A stretch of 64,000 nucleotides of DNA from CAVZOY01 sp963777095 (GCA_963777095.1 CAVZOY010000004.1:372001-436000), one strand, 5' to 3'; counted from the stretch's first letter, positions 54,155 through 63,520 are shown. The notes: generated from the sequence alone by a model not told the origin. A program made the numbers and translations.

Positions 54155-55259
54155 GTGAGCCTCCTGACCTCCCCGTTGCACGACCGGCACGTCGCACTGG
54201 GCGCCAAGCTCGCCGACTTCAGCGGCTGGTCGATGCCCATCGAGTACGCCGGGGGAGGGGTGCTCGCCGAGCACGCCGCCGTCCGCGAGGGGGTCGGGCT
54301 GTTCGACGTCTCGCACCTGGGCACCGGAACGGTGCGCGGTCCGGGCGCGGCCGACCTCGTGAACCGCTGCCTCACCAACGACCTCGGCCGGATCGGACCC
54401 GGCCAGGCGCAGTACACGCTGTGCTGCGACGAGACCGGTGGCGTCGTCGACGACCTGATCGTCTACCTGCACGGTCCGGACGACGTCCTGCTGGTGCCCA
54501 ACGCGGCCAACGCCGCCGAGGTGCTCGGCCGGCTCGCGGACGCAGCGCCCGAGGGCGTCACCGTGACCGACCGGCACCGCGAGGTGGCCGTGCTGGCGGT
54601 GCAGGGGCCGCGGTCGCTGCAGGTGCTCGAGCTCCTCGGGATGCCGGGCGAGCTGTCGTACATGTCGTTCGTGACCGGCAGCGGCCGGCCGGGCTCCCAG
54701 GTGACCGTGTGCCGCACGGGCTACACCGGCGAGCACGGCTACGAGCTGCTCGTCGGCGCCGAGCAGGCCGGCGAGCTGTGGGACGCGCTGCTCGACGCCG
54801 GGCAGGACCTGGGCATCCGGCCGTGCGGCCTCGGCGCCCGCGACACCCTGCGCACCGAGATGGGCTATCCGCTGCACGGGCACGAGCTGAGCCGCGAGAT
54901 CACGCCGGTCCAGGCCCGGGCGGGGTGGGCGGTCGGCTGGAAGAAGCCCGAGTTCTGGGGACGCGAGGCGCTGCTGGCCGAGAAGGAGGCCGGACCGGCG
55001 CGTCAGCTGTGGGGGCTGCGCGCGGACGGACGGCAGAGCCCGCGGCCGGACATGTCCGTCGTCGGTGCCGACGGCGCGGTCATCGGCACCGTGACGAGCG
55101 GAACGTTCTCGCCGTCGCTGCGCGTGGGGATCGGCTTGGCGCTGCTCGACACCGCCTCAGGGCGTCGCCGAGGACGACGAGGTCACCGTCGACGTCCGCG
55201 GGCGCGCGCTGCCGGTGCGCGTCGTCCGCCCGCCGTTCGTGCCGTCCCACGTGCGCTGA
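54155..55259 (+). CDS. gcvT: Glycine cleavage system aminomethyltransferase (T protein, frameshifted)
   Basis: About 367 residues after correcting one extra base near 55160. It transfers the aminomethyl carbon of glycine from the H protein to tetrahydrofolate. Motifs include LADFSGWSMPIEYAGGGV at the N-terminus, GLFDVSHLG, the catalytic Asp in NRCLTNDLGRI, and GLGARDTLRTEMGYPLHGHE. The corrected C-terminus reads DVRGRALPVRVVRPPFVPSH. The other gcv genes are not in the window. Confidence 0.92.
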
Positions 55260-55269
55260 CGCGGTCGGG

Positions 55270-56411
55270 TCAGGCGTCCGCTCTCTTGGTCGGGTTCTTG
55301 TCCTTCTTGCTCGGCACGGGCGGGTTCGGCAGCTCGTCGGCCATGGTCGCGTCACGCTTGCCCATGGGCTGCGGCGGGCCCTCGGTGGTGTCGTGCGCCG
55401 TCTGGTGCTCGGCCTCGGAGTTGATCTCGGCGCCCAGCAGCACCAGGAAGCAGGTCAGGTAGAGCCAGAGCATCAGCACGATGACGCCGGCGATCGTGCC
55501 GTAGGTCTTGTCGTAGGAGCCGAAGTTGTCGACGTAGAGGCTGAACCCGACGCTGACGACCACCCAGATCACCGTCACGATGACCGACCCGAGGCTGACC
55601 CAGCGGAGCTTCGGGGCGTCCCGGTCGGGCGCGATCCGGTACAGCACGGCGAGCGATCCGGTGAAGACGCCGAGCAGCAGGCTCCAGCGCACGACCTGGG
55701 CGAGGACCGTGCCGACGATCCCCAGCGGCAGCGCCTCCAGCACGGCGGGGACGACGGCGACCAGCGTGAAGGTGATCAGGACGAACACGATCGCGCCCAG
55801 CGTCATCCCGAGCGACATCAGCTTCTTCTTGACGGCGTTGCGCGCGTCGACCTCGTCGTAGGCGATGTTGATCGCGGTGATGAGGTTGCCGACGCCGCCC
55901 GAGGCGCTCCACAGGGCCGCCAGGATCGAGACGAGCAGCCCGACGCTGAGCGCGCCGCCGCTGTTCTGCGCGATGGTGGTGAGCTGCGTCTCGAGCAGGT
56001 CCTGGGCCTCCTCGCGGCAGCTGCGCGGACAGGTCCTCGATCTGCCGGGTGACGTCCTCCGGCGTGGACACCAGGCCGTAGATCGAGATCGTCGCGATCA
56101 GCGCCGGGAACAGCGAGAGGAAGCCGAAGAACGCCACGCCGCCGGCGATGATCGGCATGTTGTCGGCCTTGTTCTCGGCCCAGGCGCGCTTGAGGATCTG
56201 CTTCCAGCCCGCCCATGGGATCTGGGTTGGCTTCTCCGCGTGCACGCCGGGCAGCTCGGCCTCGCGTCGGACCGCCCGGCGGGACCTTGTGCGGGTCCGG
56301 CGCCGGCCCGCTGCGCGCCGCCTCGGCCGCCGCCTTGCGGCGGGCGGCCTTCTCCTCGACCCGCTCGCGGATGCGATCGACGGCGCTCTCGCGGGGACGG
56401 GTGCCGGTCAT
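55270..56411 (-). CDS. YihY/BrkB-family membrane protein (two frameshifts)
   Basis: About 379 residues after removing extra bases near 56032 and 56270. A basic N-terminus (EEKAARRKAAAEAARSG) is followed by the family core with six transmembrane helices, starting IAGGVAFFGFLSLFPALIA and including WSASGGVGNLITAINIAY and YGTIAGVIVLMLWLYLTCF. The C-terminal tail is hydrophilic. The family was once called ribonuclease BN, but that activity is not supported; the function is unknown. It follows the holin/DUF3618/DUF4235 operon on the same strand after 45 bases. Confidence 0.85.
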
Positions 56412-56456
56412 GAGGACCCCTTCGGTGTCGTCGACGGTGGGCGGCGGGACGCCCGG

Positions 56457-56738
56457 TCAGTCGCCGGGCCAGCTGCCGGTCACGCGGGTCCACACGCGTG
56501 CCCCGGCCCGGTCGATCGCCGCCTTCGTCGCCGCGAAGATGGCGCCCTGGATCGCGGCGGCGATGACTACCTCGCGCATGCGGTACTCGCTCTGCAGTGC
56601 GCTCGGCGCGTCGTCGGCGCCGGCGACCTTCTTCCAGATCTGCTTGAAGATCGCGCCCGAGATCAGGCCGGCCAGGAGGCCTCCGGCCAGGCCGATCGGT
56701 CGGTAGGCGAGCGCGGCCTGCTTCGACTTCTTGGTCAA
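56457..56738 (-). CDS. DUF4235 membrane protein
   Basis: The 93-residue protein has two hydrophobic helices (IGLAGGLLAGLISGAIFKQI and VVIAAAIQGAIFAATKAAI) in the DUF4235 pattern, a family found beside DUF3618 proteins in actinobacteria. The TTG start has AAGGAG seven bases before it and overlaps the DUF3618 stop as TTGA. Function unknown; a role in the envelope is likely. Confidence 0.85.
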   Translation of the reverse strand: MTKKSKQAALAYRPIGLAGGLLAGLISGAIFKQIWKKVAGADDAPSALQSEYRMREVVIAAAIQGAIFAATKAAIDRAGARVWTRVTGSWPGD

Positions 56739-57209
56739 CGGATGCTCCTTCGTGTCCGCCGCAGCTTCTTCGCCGCGGCGCGGCGGGTCCTCACGGCTTC
56801 CTTGGTCTCCTTGGCCCGGGCCTTGGCCAGGGCCTTCTCCTGCCGCGCCTCCGCGCGGCTGCGCCGCTGCACGCGGCGCTCCTGCGCCACGACGGCCGTG
56901 GCCAGCCGTGCCGCCCGCCTGCGGCTGCGGCGTCGGCGGAACCGGCGGACGACGAGCAGGCCGACCAGGCCCGCCGCGGCCGCGCCGGCGCCGATGACCG
57001 CCGGCGGGCTCTCCCGGTAGGTCTCGACGGCGGTGTCCTTCGCGCGGGCGACGCCCTCCTTGGCCCGGGACGGGACGTCGAGCCGCGCGCTCAGCTGGTC
57101 GACCGTGGCGGCGAGCTGCTCCCGCGTGGCCTCGATGTCGGCCTTGATGGCGTCCGGGTCGCTCGACGTCGCCCCGACGCCGCTCGCCCGAGCTGGTGGG
57201 GGTGCTCAC
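56735..57209 (-). CDS. DUF3618 membrane protein (frameshifted)
   Basis: About 157 residues after removing one extra base near 57190, giving TSSGEGVGATSSDPDAIKAD. The DUF3618 core is IEATREQLAATVDQLSARLD with an amphipathic helix, then one transmembrane helix (PAVIGAGAAAAGLVGLLVV), then a long Arg/Lys/Ala-rich tail that would be cytosolic and could bind nucleic acid or acidic lipids. Start and stop both overlap the neighbouring genes by four bases, so translation is coupled through the operon. Confidence 0.8.
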
Positions 57210-57644
57210 CGGCGTGCACTCTCCTTCACCGTCTGGATGTCGGTCTTCGTGCTGGCGATCGCCTCGGTGGGCACCGGCGGGACTGCCCTTCTGCACGTCC
57301 TTCTTGCCGACAGCGCCAGGACGCCGGCGACGGCGAAGAGCACCACGGCCACGATCAGCGCGGCCAGCCAGGCGGGCAGCACGAGGTCCAGCAGCAGGAT
57401 GGCCGTGGTGATCAGCGCCGCGAGCCCGAAGAAGGCGAACAGTCCGGCGCCGCCGAAGAGGCCCGCGCCGATCCCCAGACGCTTGGCCTTCTGCGTCACC
57501 TCCGACCTGGGCGAGCCGGGCCTCGTCGCGGACCAGCCGGGAGATCTGGTCGGTCAGGTCGCTGACGAGCTGGCCCGTCGAGGGTTCGGAGGCCGGCGGG
57601 GGAGCGGTCGCACGCGTGGCGCCGCCCGTCGAGGGCTGGGTCAT
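57206..57644 (-). CDS. Phage-holin-family (PF07332) membrane protein (three frameshifts)
   Basis: About 145 residues when shifts near 57508 (+1), 57310 (-1) and 57289 (+1) are corrected. The N-terminus LVSDLTDQISRLVRDEARLA is the family signature; two transmembrane helices follow (LFAFFGLAALITTAILLLDL and LAALIVAVVLFAVAGVLAL). The C-terminus is SPPVPTEAIASTKTDIQTVK. Despite the family name these are chromosomal actinobacterial proteins and no phage genes are nearby. First gene of the holin-DUF3618-DUF4235 operon. Confidence 0.8.
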
Positions 57645-57785
57645 CGGTACTCCGTCCGATCGGGGAGAGCGCTCGATGCACCTCCATGCCCCGGCCCGGT
57701 TGCCGGTAACCCGGTGACGGCGTGGTGCGTGCCACCGCGCGTCACGTCGACCGGACGGCCCGGGCGTCGACGTGCGGGCGGGCAC

Positions 57786-57791
57786 TAACCT
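57786..57791 (+). promoter_or_regulatory. -10 box of a leaderless promoter
   Basis: TAACCT lies six bases before the ATG at 57798. Confidence 0.6.
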
Positions 57792-57797
57792 CGCGTC

Positions 57798-58013
57798 ATG
57801 AGCTGGCACTGGCGCCTCGAGGACGCATCCGGCGCGGCCGTGGAGCCCGCCGACGTGGGCGTGGAGATGCCGGCCACCGACAACCAGGGGGACGCCGAGT
57901 CCTGGCTCGGCGAGCACTGGCGCGACCTGCTCGCCCGCGGCGTCGCGACGGCGACGCTGTTCGACGGGACGACGAAGGTCTACGGCCCGATGGGGCTGGC
58001 GCCGGCCGACTGA
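57798..58013 (+). CDS. Small conserved actinobacterial protein
   Basis: The 71-residue protein starts MSWHWRLEDASGA and contains GDAESWLGEHWRDLLARGV and TLFDGTTKVYGPMGL. I recognise this as a small conserved hypothetical of actinobacteria without known function. It has its own leaderless promoter and ends eight bases from the stop of the convergent DUF3043 gene. Confidence 0.75.
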   Translation: MSWHWRLEDASGAAVEPADVGVEMPATDNQGDAESWLGEHWRDLLARGVATATLFDGTTKVYGPMGLAPAD

Positions 58014-58021
58014 GCCGGCGC

Positions 58022-58641
58022 TCAGACCTGCGGCGCCGACCTGCACCTGGGGCTTCGGGAACCGCCAGCGGCGCACCATCGTCGCGCGGCTGATGCCGTA
58101 CCAGACGACGCCCCGGCGCTTCTCCTTCGGGAACCGCTCGGCGACGGTGCGCGAGAGGCGCCGTCCGAGCACGAACGAGTCGGCGACGAGCAGGAGGAAG
58201 TACGCCGAAGAGGACGAACGTCGCGCCGGCGCGGACGATCTCGTTCGGGAGGATCGTGCCGACGAGCGCGACAGCAGCGACGGCGAGGAACAGGCCGCCG
58301 ACGTTGCGCCGCGAGTCGACGATGTCGCGCACCAGCTTGCGCACCGGGCCGCGGTCGCGGGCGGGCAGGGCGGACTCGTCGCCGGCCAGCGCGGCGCGGC
58401 GGGTGTTGGTCCGCTGGGCGGCCTGCTGCTCGCGCATCCGCTTGTAGGCCTCCTTGCGCGTGGTCGGCGGAGGCGGCGGAGGGCCCGGGCGGCGGCCCTG
58501 CGCCTCGTGGCGCTTGGGGGTCGGTCGGCCCTTGCCGGAGGCCTTGATCAGCTGCTCGGTGAGCTCGGCGCCGGCGTTCGCGGGCGCGGTCGGGTCAGCG
58601 GTCTCGGCGGGGCCGCGGCGGCCGGGCAGGCGGAGCTTCAC
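58022..58641 (-). CDS. DUF3043 membrane protein (frameshifted)
   Basis: About 205 residues after removing one extra base near 58206 and probably one near 58030. A hydrophilic N-terminal half (KGRPTPKRHEAQGRRPGPPP, KEAYKRMREQQAAQRTNTRR) precedes two transmembrane helices (VGGLFLAVAAVALVGTILP and ATFVLFGYFLLLVADSFVL), then a basic segment (KEKRRGVVWYGISRATMVRR). The family is restricted to actinobacteria and usually sits beside erpA and asnB. Function unknown. The GTG follows a leaderless -10 box at eight bases. Confidence 0.82.
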
Positions 58642-58649
58642 GGCCGGGA

Positions 58650-58655
58650 AGTCTA
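58650..58655 (-). promoter_or_regulatory. -10 box of a leaderless promoter
   Basis: TAGACT on the minus strand lies eight bases before the DUF3043 GTG. A divergent TACAGT element at 58698-58703 may serve erpA. Confidence 0.5.
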
Positions 58656-58791
58656 CGTGTGTCGTGGACGACGCCCGGGGATCCGGCCACCGGCCCGTAC
58701 AGTGGACGGCTGACGGGAAGAGGCGTCGCCACGGCGGCGTTGTCCGCGGCAGGAGTGCGCAGCGGACGCCTCGACTGGAGGAGGACGAAAC

Positions 58792-59148
58792 ATGACGGTG
58801 CAGGACACGCAGACCCCCGGCACGACCGGAGTCGTGCTGAGCGAGCCCGCGGCCGCCAAGGTCAAGGCTCTGCTCGACCAGGAGGGGCGCGACGACCTGC
58901 GGCTGCGCATCGCCGTCCAGCCGGGCGGTTGCTCGGGCCTGCGGTACCAGCTCTTCTTCGACGAGCGGTACCTCGACGGCGACCAGACCTACGAGTACGG
59001 CGGCGTCGAGGTCATCGTCGACCGCATGAGCGGCCCCTACCTCGGTGGCGCGACGATCGACTTCGTCGACACCATCGAGAAGCAGGGCTTCACGATCGAC
59101 AACCCGAACGCGGGCGGATCCTGCGCCTGCGGCGACAGCTTCCACTGA
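58792..59148 (+). CDS. erpA: Iron-sulfur cluster insertion protein (HesB/IscA family)
   Basis: The 118-residue A-type carrier has the three conserved cysteines: one in QPGGCSGLRYQLFF near residue 44, and the pair in GGSCACGDSFH at the C-terminus. It delivers Fe-S clusters to apo-enzymes. The orthologue Rv2204c sits in the same neighbourhood in mycobacteria. GAGGA precedes the ATG, and a strong bidirectional terminator follows. Confidence 0.93.
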   Translation: MTVQDTQTPGTTGVVLSEPAAAKVKALLDQEGRDDLRLRIAVQPGGCSGLRYQLFFDERYLDGDQTYEYGGVEVIVDRMSGPYLGGATIDFVDTIEKQGFTIDNPNAGGSCACGDSFH

Positions 59149-59156
59149 GCGACTCC

Positions 59157-59197
59157 GACGACGGGCCCGGCTTCCTCGGAAGCCGGGCCTCGTCGTC
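59157..59197. terminator. Bidirectional intrinsic terminator between erpA and asnB
   Basis: GGCCCGGCTTCC (59164-59175) pairs perfectly with its complement at 59178-59189 around a two-base centre, and GACGACG/CGTCGTC extends the stem outside. It lies between two convergent genes. Confidence 0.75.
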
Positions 59198-59202
59198 GTC
59201 TG

Positions 59203-61134
59203 CTAGAGCCGGACGGGGTAGACCGTCGCGGGGATCTCGGGCCGGATCCGCTCCTCGACGAAGATCCCGTGCCAGACCATGAAGACCAGCAGCGTCCAGA
59301 GCTTGCGGGAGTAGTCGACCGGTGAGCCGCTGCGCTGGTTGTCCCGGTGCTCGTCGAGCATCCAGAGGATCTGCCGACGGTCGAGCCACTCGTCGGTCTG
59401 GCTCTCCTCGATCACCTGCCGCGCCCAGTCGTGGAGGTTCTCGGCCAGCCAGTGCCGCGTCGGCACCGGGAAGCCGAGCTTGCGGCGGTTGAGCACGTGC
59501 GGCGGCACGATCTGCTCGAGGGCCCGGCGCAGCGCGTACTTCGTCGTCTCCTTGGTCACCCGCTGGTCGACCGGCAGCGTGCCGGCGACCTTGAACACCT
59601 CGGGGTCGAGGAACGGCACCCGCAGCTCGAGCGAGTTGGCCATGGTCATCTTGTCGGCCTTGACCAGGATGTCGCCGCGCAGCCAGGTGAACAGGTCGAC
59701 GTACTGCATCGCCGTCACGTCGTCGTAGCCCGCCTCGCGGGTGCGGTGGTACAGCTCCGCGGTCACCGCGACGTGCGAGAGATCGGGGTCCCGCCGCTCG
59801 AGGAAGCCGAGCTCGTCGTCCCGGAAGATCCGGGCGTTGCCGTAGTAGCGCTGCTCGAGCGGGATGGAGCCGCGGCGGAGCAGGTCCTTGCCGCGCAGGC
59901 CGTCGGGGAGCCGGGCGGACAGCGCGCCCAGCGCCCGGCGGATGCCGGTCGGCAGCCGGTCGAAGGCGGCCAGCGAGAGCGGCTCGCGGTAGATGTTGTA
60001 GCCGCCGAACAGCTCGTCGGCCCCCTCGCCGGACAGCACGACCTTCACGTGCTTGCGCGCCTCGCGGGCCACGAACCACAGCGGCACGAGCGCCGGGTCG
60101 GCGACCGGGTCGTCGAGGTACCAGACGACCAGCGGGATCGACTCGGCGAACTCCTCCGGCGTCACCACGCGGGTGATGTGCTCGACGCCGATCGCGCGCG
60201 CGGACTCGGCCGCGACGTCGATCTCGGAGAAGCCCTCGCGCTCGAAGCCGACCGTGAAGGTCATCAGCTTCGGGTTGTAGCGCTTGGCCAGGGCGGCGAT
60301 CGCCGTGGAGTCGATGCCGCCGGAGAGGAACGACCCCACGGTGACGTCGGCGCGCATGTGCACCCGCACCGAGTCGTCGAGCACCTCGGCGATGCGGTCG
60401 TAGAGCGGCTGCTCCTCGTCCTTGCTCACCGGCCGGATCGGGAAGCGCGGGTGGAAGTAGCGGCTCGTGCTCAGCTCGCCGCCGGCGACGGTGAAGCTCG
60501 TGCCGCTCTCGATGCGGCGGATGCCGGTGTGCAGCGTCGCCGGCTCCGGCACGTACTGCAGCGTCAGGTAGTGCTGCAGCGAGGCGGCGTCCACCCCGCC
60601 GGCGGCCTTGCTGCCGCCGAGCAGCTCCAGCAGCGCCTTCTTCTCCGACGAGAAGGCGATCGCGCCGTCGGCGAGGCGGGTGACGAACAGCGGCTTGATC
60701 CCGAACGGGTCGCGCGCCCCGAAGACCTTCTGCTCCTGGCTGTCCCAGATGAGGAAGGCGAACATGCCGCGCAGCCGGTGGACGACGTCCTCGCCCCACA
60801 GGTGGTAGCCCGCGACGATCGCCTCGGTGTCGCCCTCGGTGGCGAAGGTCGCGCCGGCCGCGGCGAGCTCCTCGCGCAGCTCGACGTAGTTGTAGATCTC
60901 GCCGTTGAAGACGATCCGGTAGCGGCCGTCGGCGTAGGGCATCGGCTGGTGGCTGTGCTCGATGTCGATGAACGACAGCCGGTTGAACCCGTAGACGACC
61001 CGGTCGTCGGACCAGACCTCGGTCTCGTCGGGACCGCGGTGGCGCAGGCACGGCAGCGCGTCCCGGACGTCGCTGACGACGCCGTCGGTCACGCGCGGGG
61101 CGTCGGTCGAGAAGTAGGCGAGCAGGCCGCACAT
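59203..61134 (-). CDS. asnB: Asparagine synthetase (glutamine-hydrolysing)
   Basis: The 643-residue enzyme has the N-terminal Ntn glutaminase with catalytic Cys 2 (MCGLLAYF), the RHRGPDE and NGEIYNYVELR motifs, and the synthetase domain with the pyrophosphatase loop FLSGGIDSTAIAAL and LSGEGADELFGGY. It matches the AsnB/LtsA group, which in Corynebacterium and mycobacteria is tied to amidation or cell-wall resistance traits as well as asparagine synthesis. The reading frame is intact. The orthologue is Rv2201. Confidence 0.93.
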   Translation of the reverse strand: MCGLLAYFSTDAPRVTDGVVSDVRDALPCLRHRGPDETEVWSDDRVVYGFNRLSFIDIEHSHQPMPYADGRYRIVFNGEIYNYVELREELAAAGATFATEGDTEAIVAGYHLWGEDVVHRLRGMFAFLIWDSQEQKVFGARDPFGIKPLFVTRLADGAIAFSSEKKALLELLGGSKAAGGVDAASLQHYLTLQYVPEPATLHTGIRRIESGTSFTVAGGELSTSRYFHPRFPIRPVSKDEEQPLYDRIAEVLDDSVRVHMRADVTVGSFLSGGIDSTAIAALAKRYNPKLMTFTVGFEREGFSEIDVAAESARAIGVEHITRVVTPEEFAESIPLVVWYLDDPVADPALVPLWFVAREARKHVKVVLSGEGADELFGGYNIYREPLSLAAFDRLPTGIRRALGALSARLPDGLRGKDLLRRGSIPLEQRYYGNARIFRDDELGFLERRDPDLSHVAVTAELYHRTREAGYDDVTAMQYVDLFTWLRGDILVKADKMTMANSLELRVPFLDPEVFKVAGTLPVDQRVTKETTKYALRRALEQIVPPHVLNRRKLGFPVPTRHWLAENLHDWARQVIEESQTDEWLDRRQILWMLDEHRDNQRSGSPVDYSRKLWTLLVFMVWHGIFVEERIRPEIPATVYPVRL

Positions 61135-61189
61135 GGGGCGCGGGTCTCCCGGGAGGTCGGGCGCGTCCCGGCGGAGCGGGCGCGCGGGG

Positions 61190-61558
61190 TCAGACGCGCA
61201 GGGCCGAGCGGGTGCGCCGGGTGGCGACGTGCTCGGCGTAGAAGGACAGGAGAGGAACGGTACCGGCCACCACCGTCAGCACCGTGTCCCGAAGCGACCA
61301 GCGGGCGCGGACGGCGAGGTCGCAGGCGGTCAGGAAGAAGATGAAGTAGAGCCAGCCGTGCAGGGTGCCGAGCACGGTGACCGGCCCGTCGACGTCCGCC
61401 AGGTACTTGATCGGGACGGCGACGAGGACCAGCGCGATCAGCAGGACGCCGACGATCCACGCCATCACGCGGTAGCGGGTCAGTGCGGCGGGCACCCCCT
61501 GGCCGGCCCGTCGGGCCAGCGAGCGGGGGAGTCGGGACGCCGTCGTCGGCTCAGCCAC
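61190..61558 (-). CDS. DUF3817 membrane protein
   Basis: The 122-residue protein has three transmembrane helices in the DUF3817 pattern: RYRVMAWIVGVLLIALVLVA, then the conserved HGWLYFIFFLTACDLA, then TVLTVVAGTVPLLSFYAEH. Function unknown. Its start overlaps the end of the upstream membrane-protein gene by eight bases. Confidence 0.87.
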   Translation of the reverse strand: MAEPTTASRLPRSLARRAGQGVPAALTRYRVMAWIVGVLLIALVLVAVPIKYLADVDGPVTVLGTLHGWLYFIFFLTACDLAVRARWSLRDTVLTVVAGTVPLLSFYAEHVATRRTRSALRV

Positions 61559-61916
61559 CGTGCTCCGTCCGCTGCCGGAGCGCCTTCTCGTTGAGCTCGG
61601 CGAGGTAGGCGTTGTACGCCGCGAGCTCCGGGTCGCCGCTGGTGTCGATCCGCGGCCGCTGGTAGAGGACGACCGCGCTGCCCGGCTCGTCCTCGTCCGG
61701 ATCCCGTCGCAGCTCGTCCCGCAGCATCTTGATGTAGAAGCCGAGCCCCATGAGCCCGTAGAGCGGCCACTGCAGGGCGTAACTCCAGTTGACCGCCCCG
61801 CCGCCGGCCTCGGCCTTGGTCAGCTGCCAGTACCCGAGGAAGAAGGTGGCCACGAACAGCGCCACCACGAGCAGGTGCAGCAGCACCCATCGCGGGGTCA
61901 GCAGCCGGGCGTACAC
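61551..61916 (-). CDS. Small membrane protein with SURF1-like N-terminus
   Basis: The 121-residue protein has two transmembrane helices (VLLHLLVVALFVATFFLGYW and ALQWPLYGLMGLGFYIKML) followed by a cytosolic tail ending AAYNAYLAELNEKALRQ. The tail motif is common in a family of actinobacterial proteins next to cytochrome oxidase genes. The first helix resembles the N-terminus of SURF1, an oxidase assembly factor, but most of SURF1 is missing, so no function is claimed. It is divergent from ctaC. Confidence 0.7.
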   Translation of the reverse strand: MYARLLTPRWVLLHLLVVALFVATFFLGYWQLTKAEAGGGAVNWSYALQWPLYGLMGLGFYIKMLRDELRRDPDEDEPGSAVVLYQRPRIDTSGDPELAAYNAYLAELNEKALRQRTEHGG

Positions 61917-61923
61917 GCCTTCG

Positions 61924-61929
61924 ACTCTA
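61924..61929 (-). promoter_or_regulatory. -10 box of a leaderless promoter
   Basis: TAGAGT on the minus strand lies seven bases before the GTG at 61916. Confidence 0.55.
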
Positions 61930-62060
61930 ACCGCCGCGCGCGGCGCCGGCCGGGCTCTGCCGCAACCGGTCGCATGGCACTGCTCACGTGCGCGGTTGCC
62001 GTCCGACCGGCGACCCGCCGGGAGGGGCTCTCCGGTGGTCGGCCCCCGGTCGGGGTCGGA

Positions 62061-62066
62061 TAGTCT
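62061..62066 (+). promoter_or_regulatory. Candidate -10 box of the ctaC-ctaF operon
   Basis: TAGTCT precedes a GTG at 62077 that is in frame with ctaC, so a longer, nearly leaderless CtaC start is possible. The downstream GTG at 62173 with an AGGAGG site is preferred. Confidence 0.45.
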
Positions 62067-62172
62067 CGCCCCACACGTGAACGGCGGGGGTCACCGTGTG
62101 CCGGACACCGGCCGCGGTCCCGCCGGAGGACCGCCCGGCGTCGCCGGGCGGAGGACGAGGAGGCAGCGAGCG

Positions 62173-63046
62173 GTGGCTCGAGGCAGCAGGCTCGCGCGGC
62201 TCGCCGCGCTCGGTCTCCTGGGGGTGCTCACCCTCACCGGGTGCGACCTCAACAACGAGTTCTGGCGCTTCGGCTGGCCCGAGGGTGTGACCGAAGAGTC
62301 CACCGCGATGCGCCAGCTGTGGACCGGCTCGGTCATCGCCGCCCTCGTCGTCGGCATCGCCGTCTGGGGACTGATCCTCTGGTCGGTCGTCCGGCACCGG
62401 AAGCGCAGCGACGAGCTGCCCAAGCAGACGGCGTACAACCTGCCGCTGGAGATCGTCTACACGATCGTCCCGTTCGTGATCATCGCCGTGCTGTTCTTCT
62501 ACACGGTGGTCGTGCAGAACCGGGTGCAGGAGCGCAGCGACGAGCCCGACCTCACCGTCGCGGTCAACGCCTTCAAGTGGAACTGGCAGTTCGTCTACCC
62601 CGGCACCGAGGACCAGAGCGGCCGGCCGGTCGAGACGGTGGGCAACAGCGACGAGGTGCCGATCCTCGTCCTCCCGACCGGCCAGGACATCCGCTTCGAG
62701 GTCGCCTCGGCCGACGTCATCCACTCGTTCTGGGTGCCCGAGTTCCTCTTCAAGCTCGACGTCATCCCGGGCAACGAGAACGACCGGGACAACGTCTTCG
62801 AGGTCACCATCGACGAGGAGGGCTCGTACGTCGGCCGATGCGCCGAGCTGTGCGGCACCTACCACGCGTTCATGAACTTCGAGGTCCGAGCGGTGTCCGC
62901 TGGAGGACTTCGAGGCGTACGTGGACGCCCGCGAGGGCGGCGCGTCGACGTTCGACGCGCTCGAGGAGATCGGCCAGGAGGGACGGGCGACGACGACCGA
63001 TCCCTACGACCTCGGTGAGCGCAGCCAGCAGGCCAGCGGTGGCTGA
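62173..63046 (+). CDS. ctaC: Cytochrome c oxidase subunit II (frameshifted)
   Basis: About 290 residues after removing one extra G near 62893. The signal ends in a lipobox (GVLTLTGC), so the protein is probably a lipoprotein, as in other actinobacteria. Two transmembrane helices follow (VIAALVVGIAVWGLILWSVV and IVPFVIIAVLFFYTVVV), then the external CuA domain. CuA ligands are His in VIHSFWVPEF and the set CAELCGTYHAFM. The corrected C-terminus reads AEDFEAYVDAREGG. Subunit I is not in the window; CtaC normally pairs with the QcrCAB complex as a supercomplex. Confidence 0.93.
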
Positions 63047-63094
63047 CCGTTCCGCTCTGCCCAGCCAGCCCCTTCGGATGCAGGAGGTTCGACC

Positions 63095-63502
63095 GTGAAG
63101 GTCGAGGCGCTGATCTTCAACCTCATCGCGGCGTTCTGCTTCATCGCGGCGGCCGTCTACGGCATCTGGTCCCGCGAGCCGATCGGAACGACCGCCCTGG
63201 TGCTGTCGGGCGGGCTGACCGTCCTCGTCGGCGGGTTCTTCTGGTTCGTCTCCCGGCGCATCGACCCGCGCCCCGAGGACCGCAAGGACGCCGACATCGC
63301 CGAGGGCGCGGGCGAGCTCGGCTTCTTCCCGCCGGCGAGCTACTGGCCCTTCGGCCTGGCCCTGTCCGCCGGCCTGATGGGCCTGGGGCTGGCGTTCTTC
63401 TACACCTGGCTGATCGTCATCGCCGCGGCCGCACTGCTCATCACGATCGGCGGCCTGCTCTTCGAGTTCTACGTCGGTCAGAACGCCTCCCACCAGGGCT
63501 GA
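63095..63502 (+). CDS. ctaF: Cytochrome c oxidase subunit IV (actinobacterial CtaF)
   Basis: The 135-residue protein has four transmembrane helices: IFNLIAAFCFIAAAVYGIW, TTALVLSGGLTVLVGGFFWF, YWPFGLALSAGLMGLGLAF and LIVIAAAALLITIGGLLFEF. The RIDPRPEDRKDADIAEGAGE loop is the family hallmark. It is a small structural subunit of the actinobacterial aa3 oxidase. AGGAGG lies eight bases before the GTG, 48 bases after ctaC. Confidence 0.92.
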   Translation: MKVEALIFNLIAAFCFIAAAVYGIWSREPIGTTALVLSGGLTVLVGGFFWFVSRRIDPRPEDRKDADIAEGAGELGFFPPASYWPFGLALSAGLMGLGLAFFYTWLIVIAAAALLITIGGLLFEFYVGQNASHQG

Positions 63503-63520
63503 CCTCCCGACCTCGGCCGA

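Noticed and set aside
54101..54155. Glycine riboswitch upstream of gcvT.
   Set aside because: The start codon lies seven bases from a -10 box and the pepA start is only 78 bases away, leaving no space for an aptamer.
57206..57644. Prophage suggested by a holin-family gene.
   Set aside because: The family PF07332 is chromosomal in actinobacteria, the neighbours are DUF3618/DUF4235 proteins, and no phage structural, lysis or replication genes are present.
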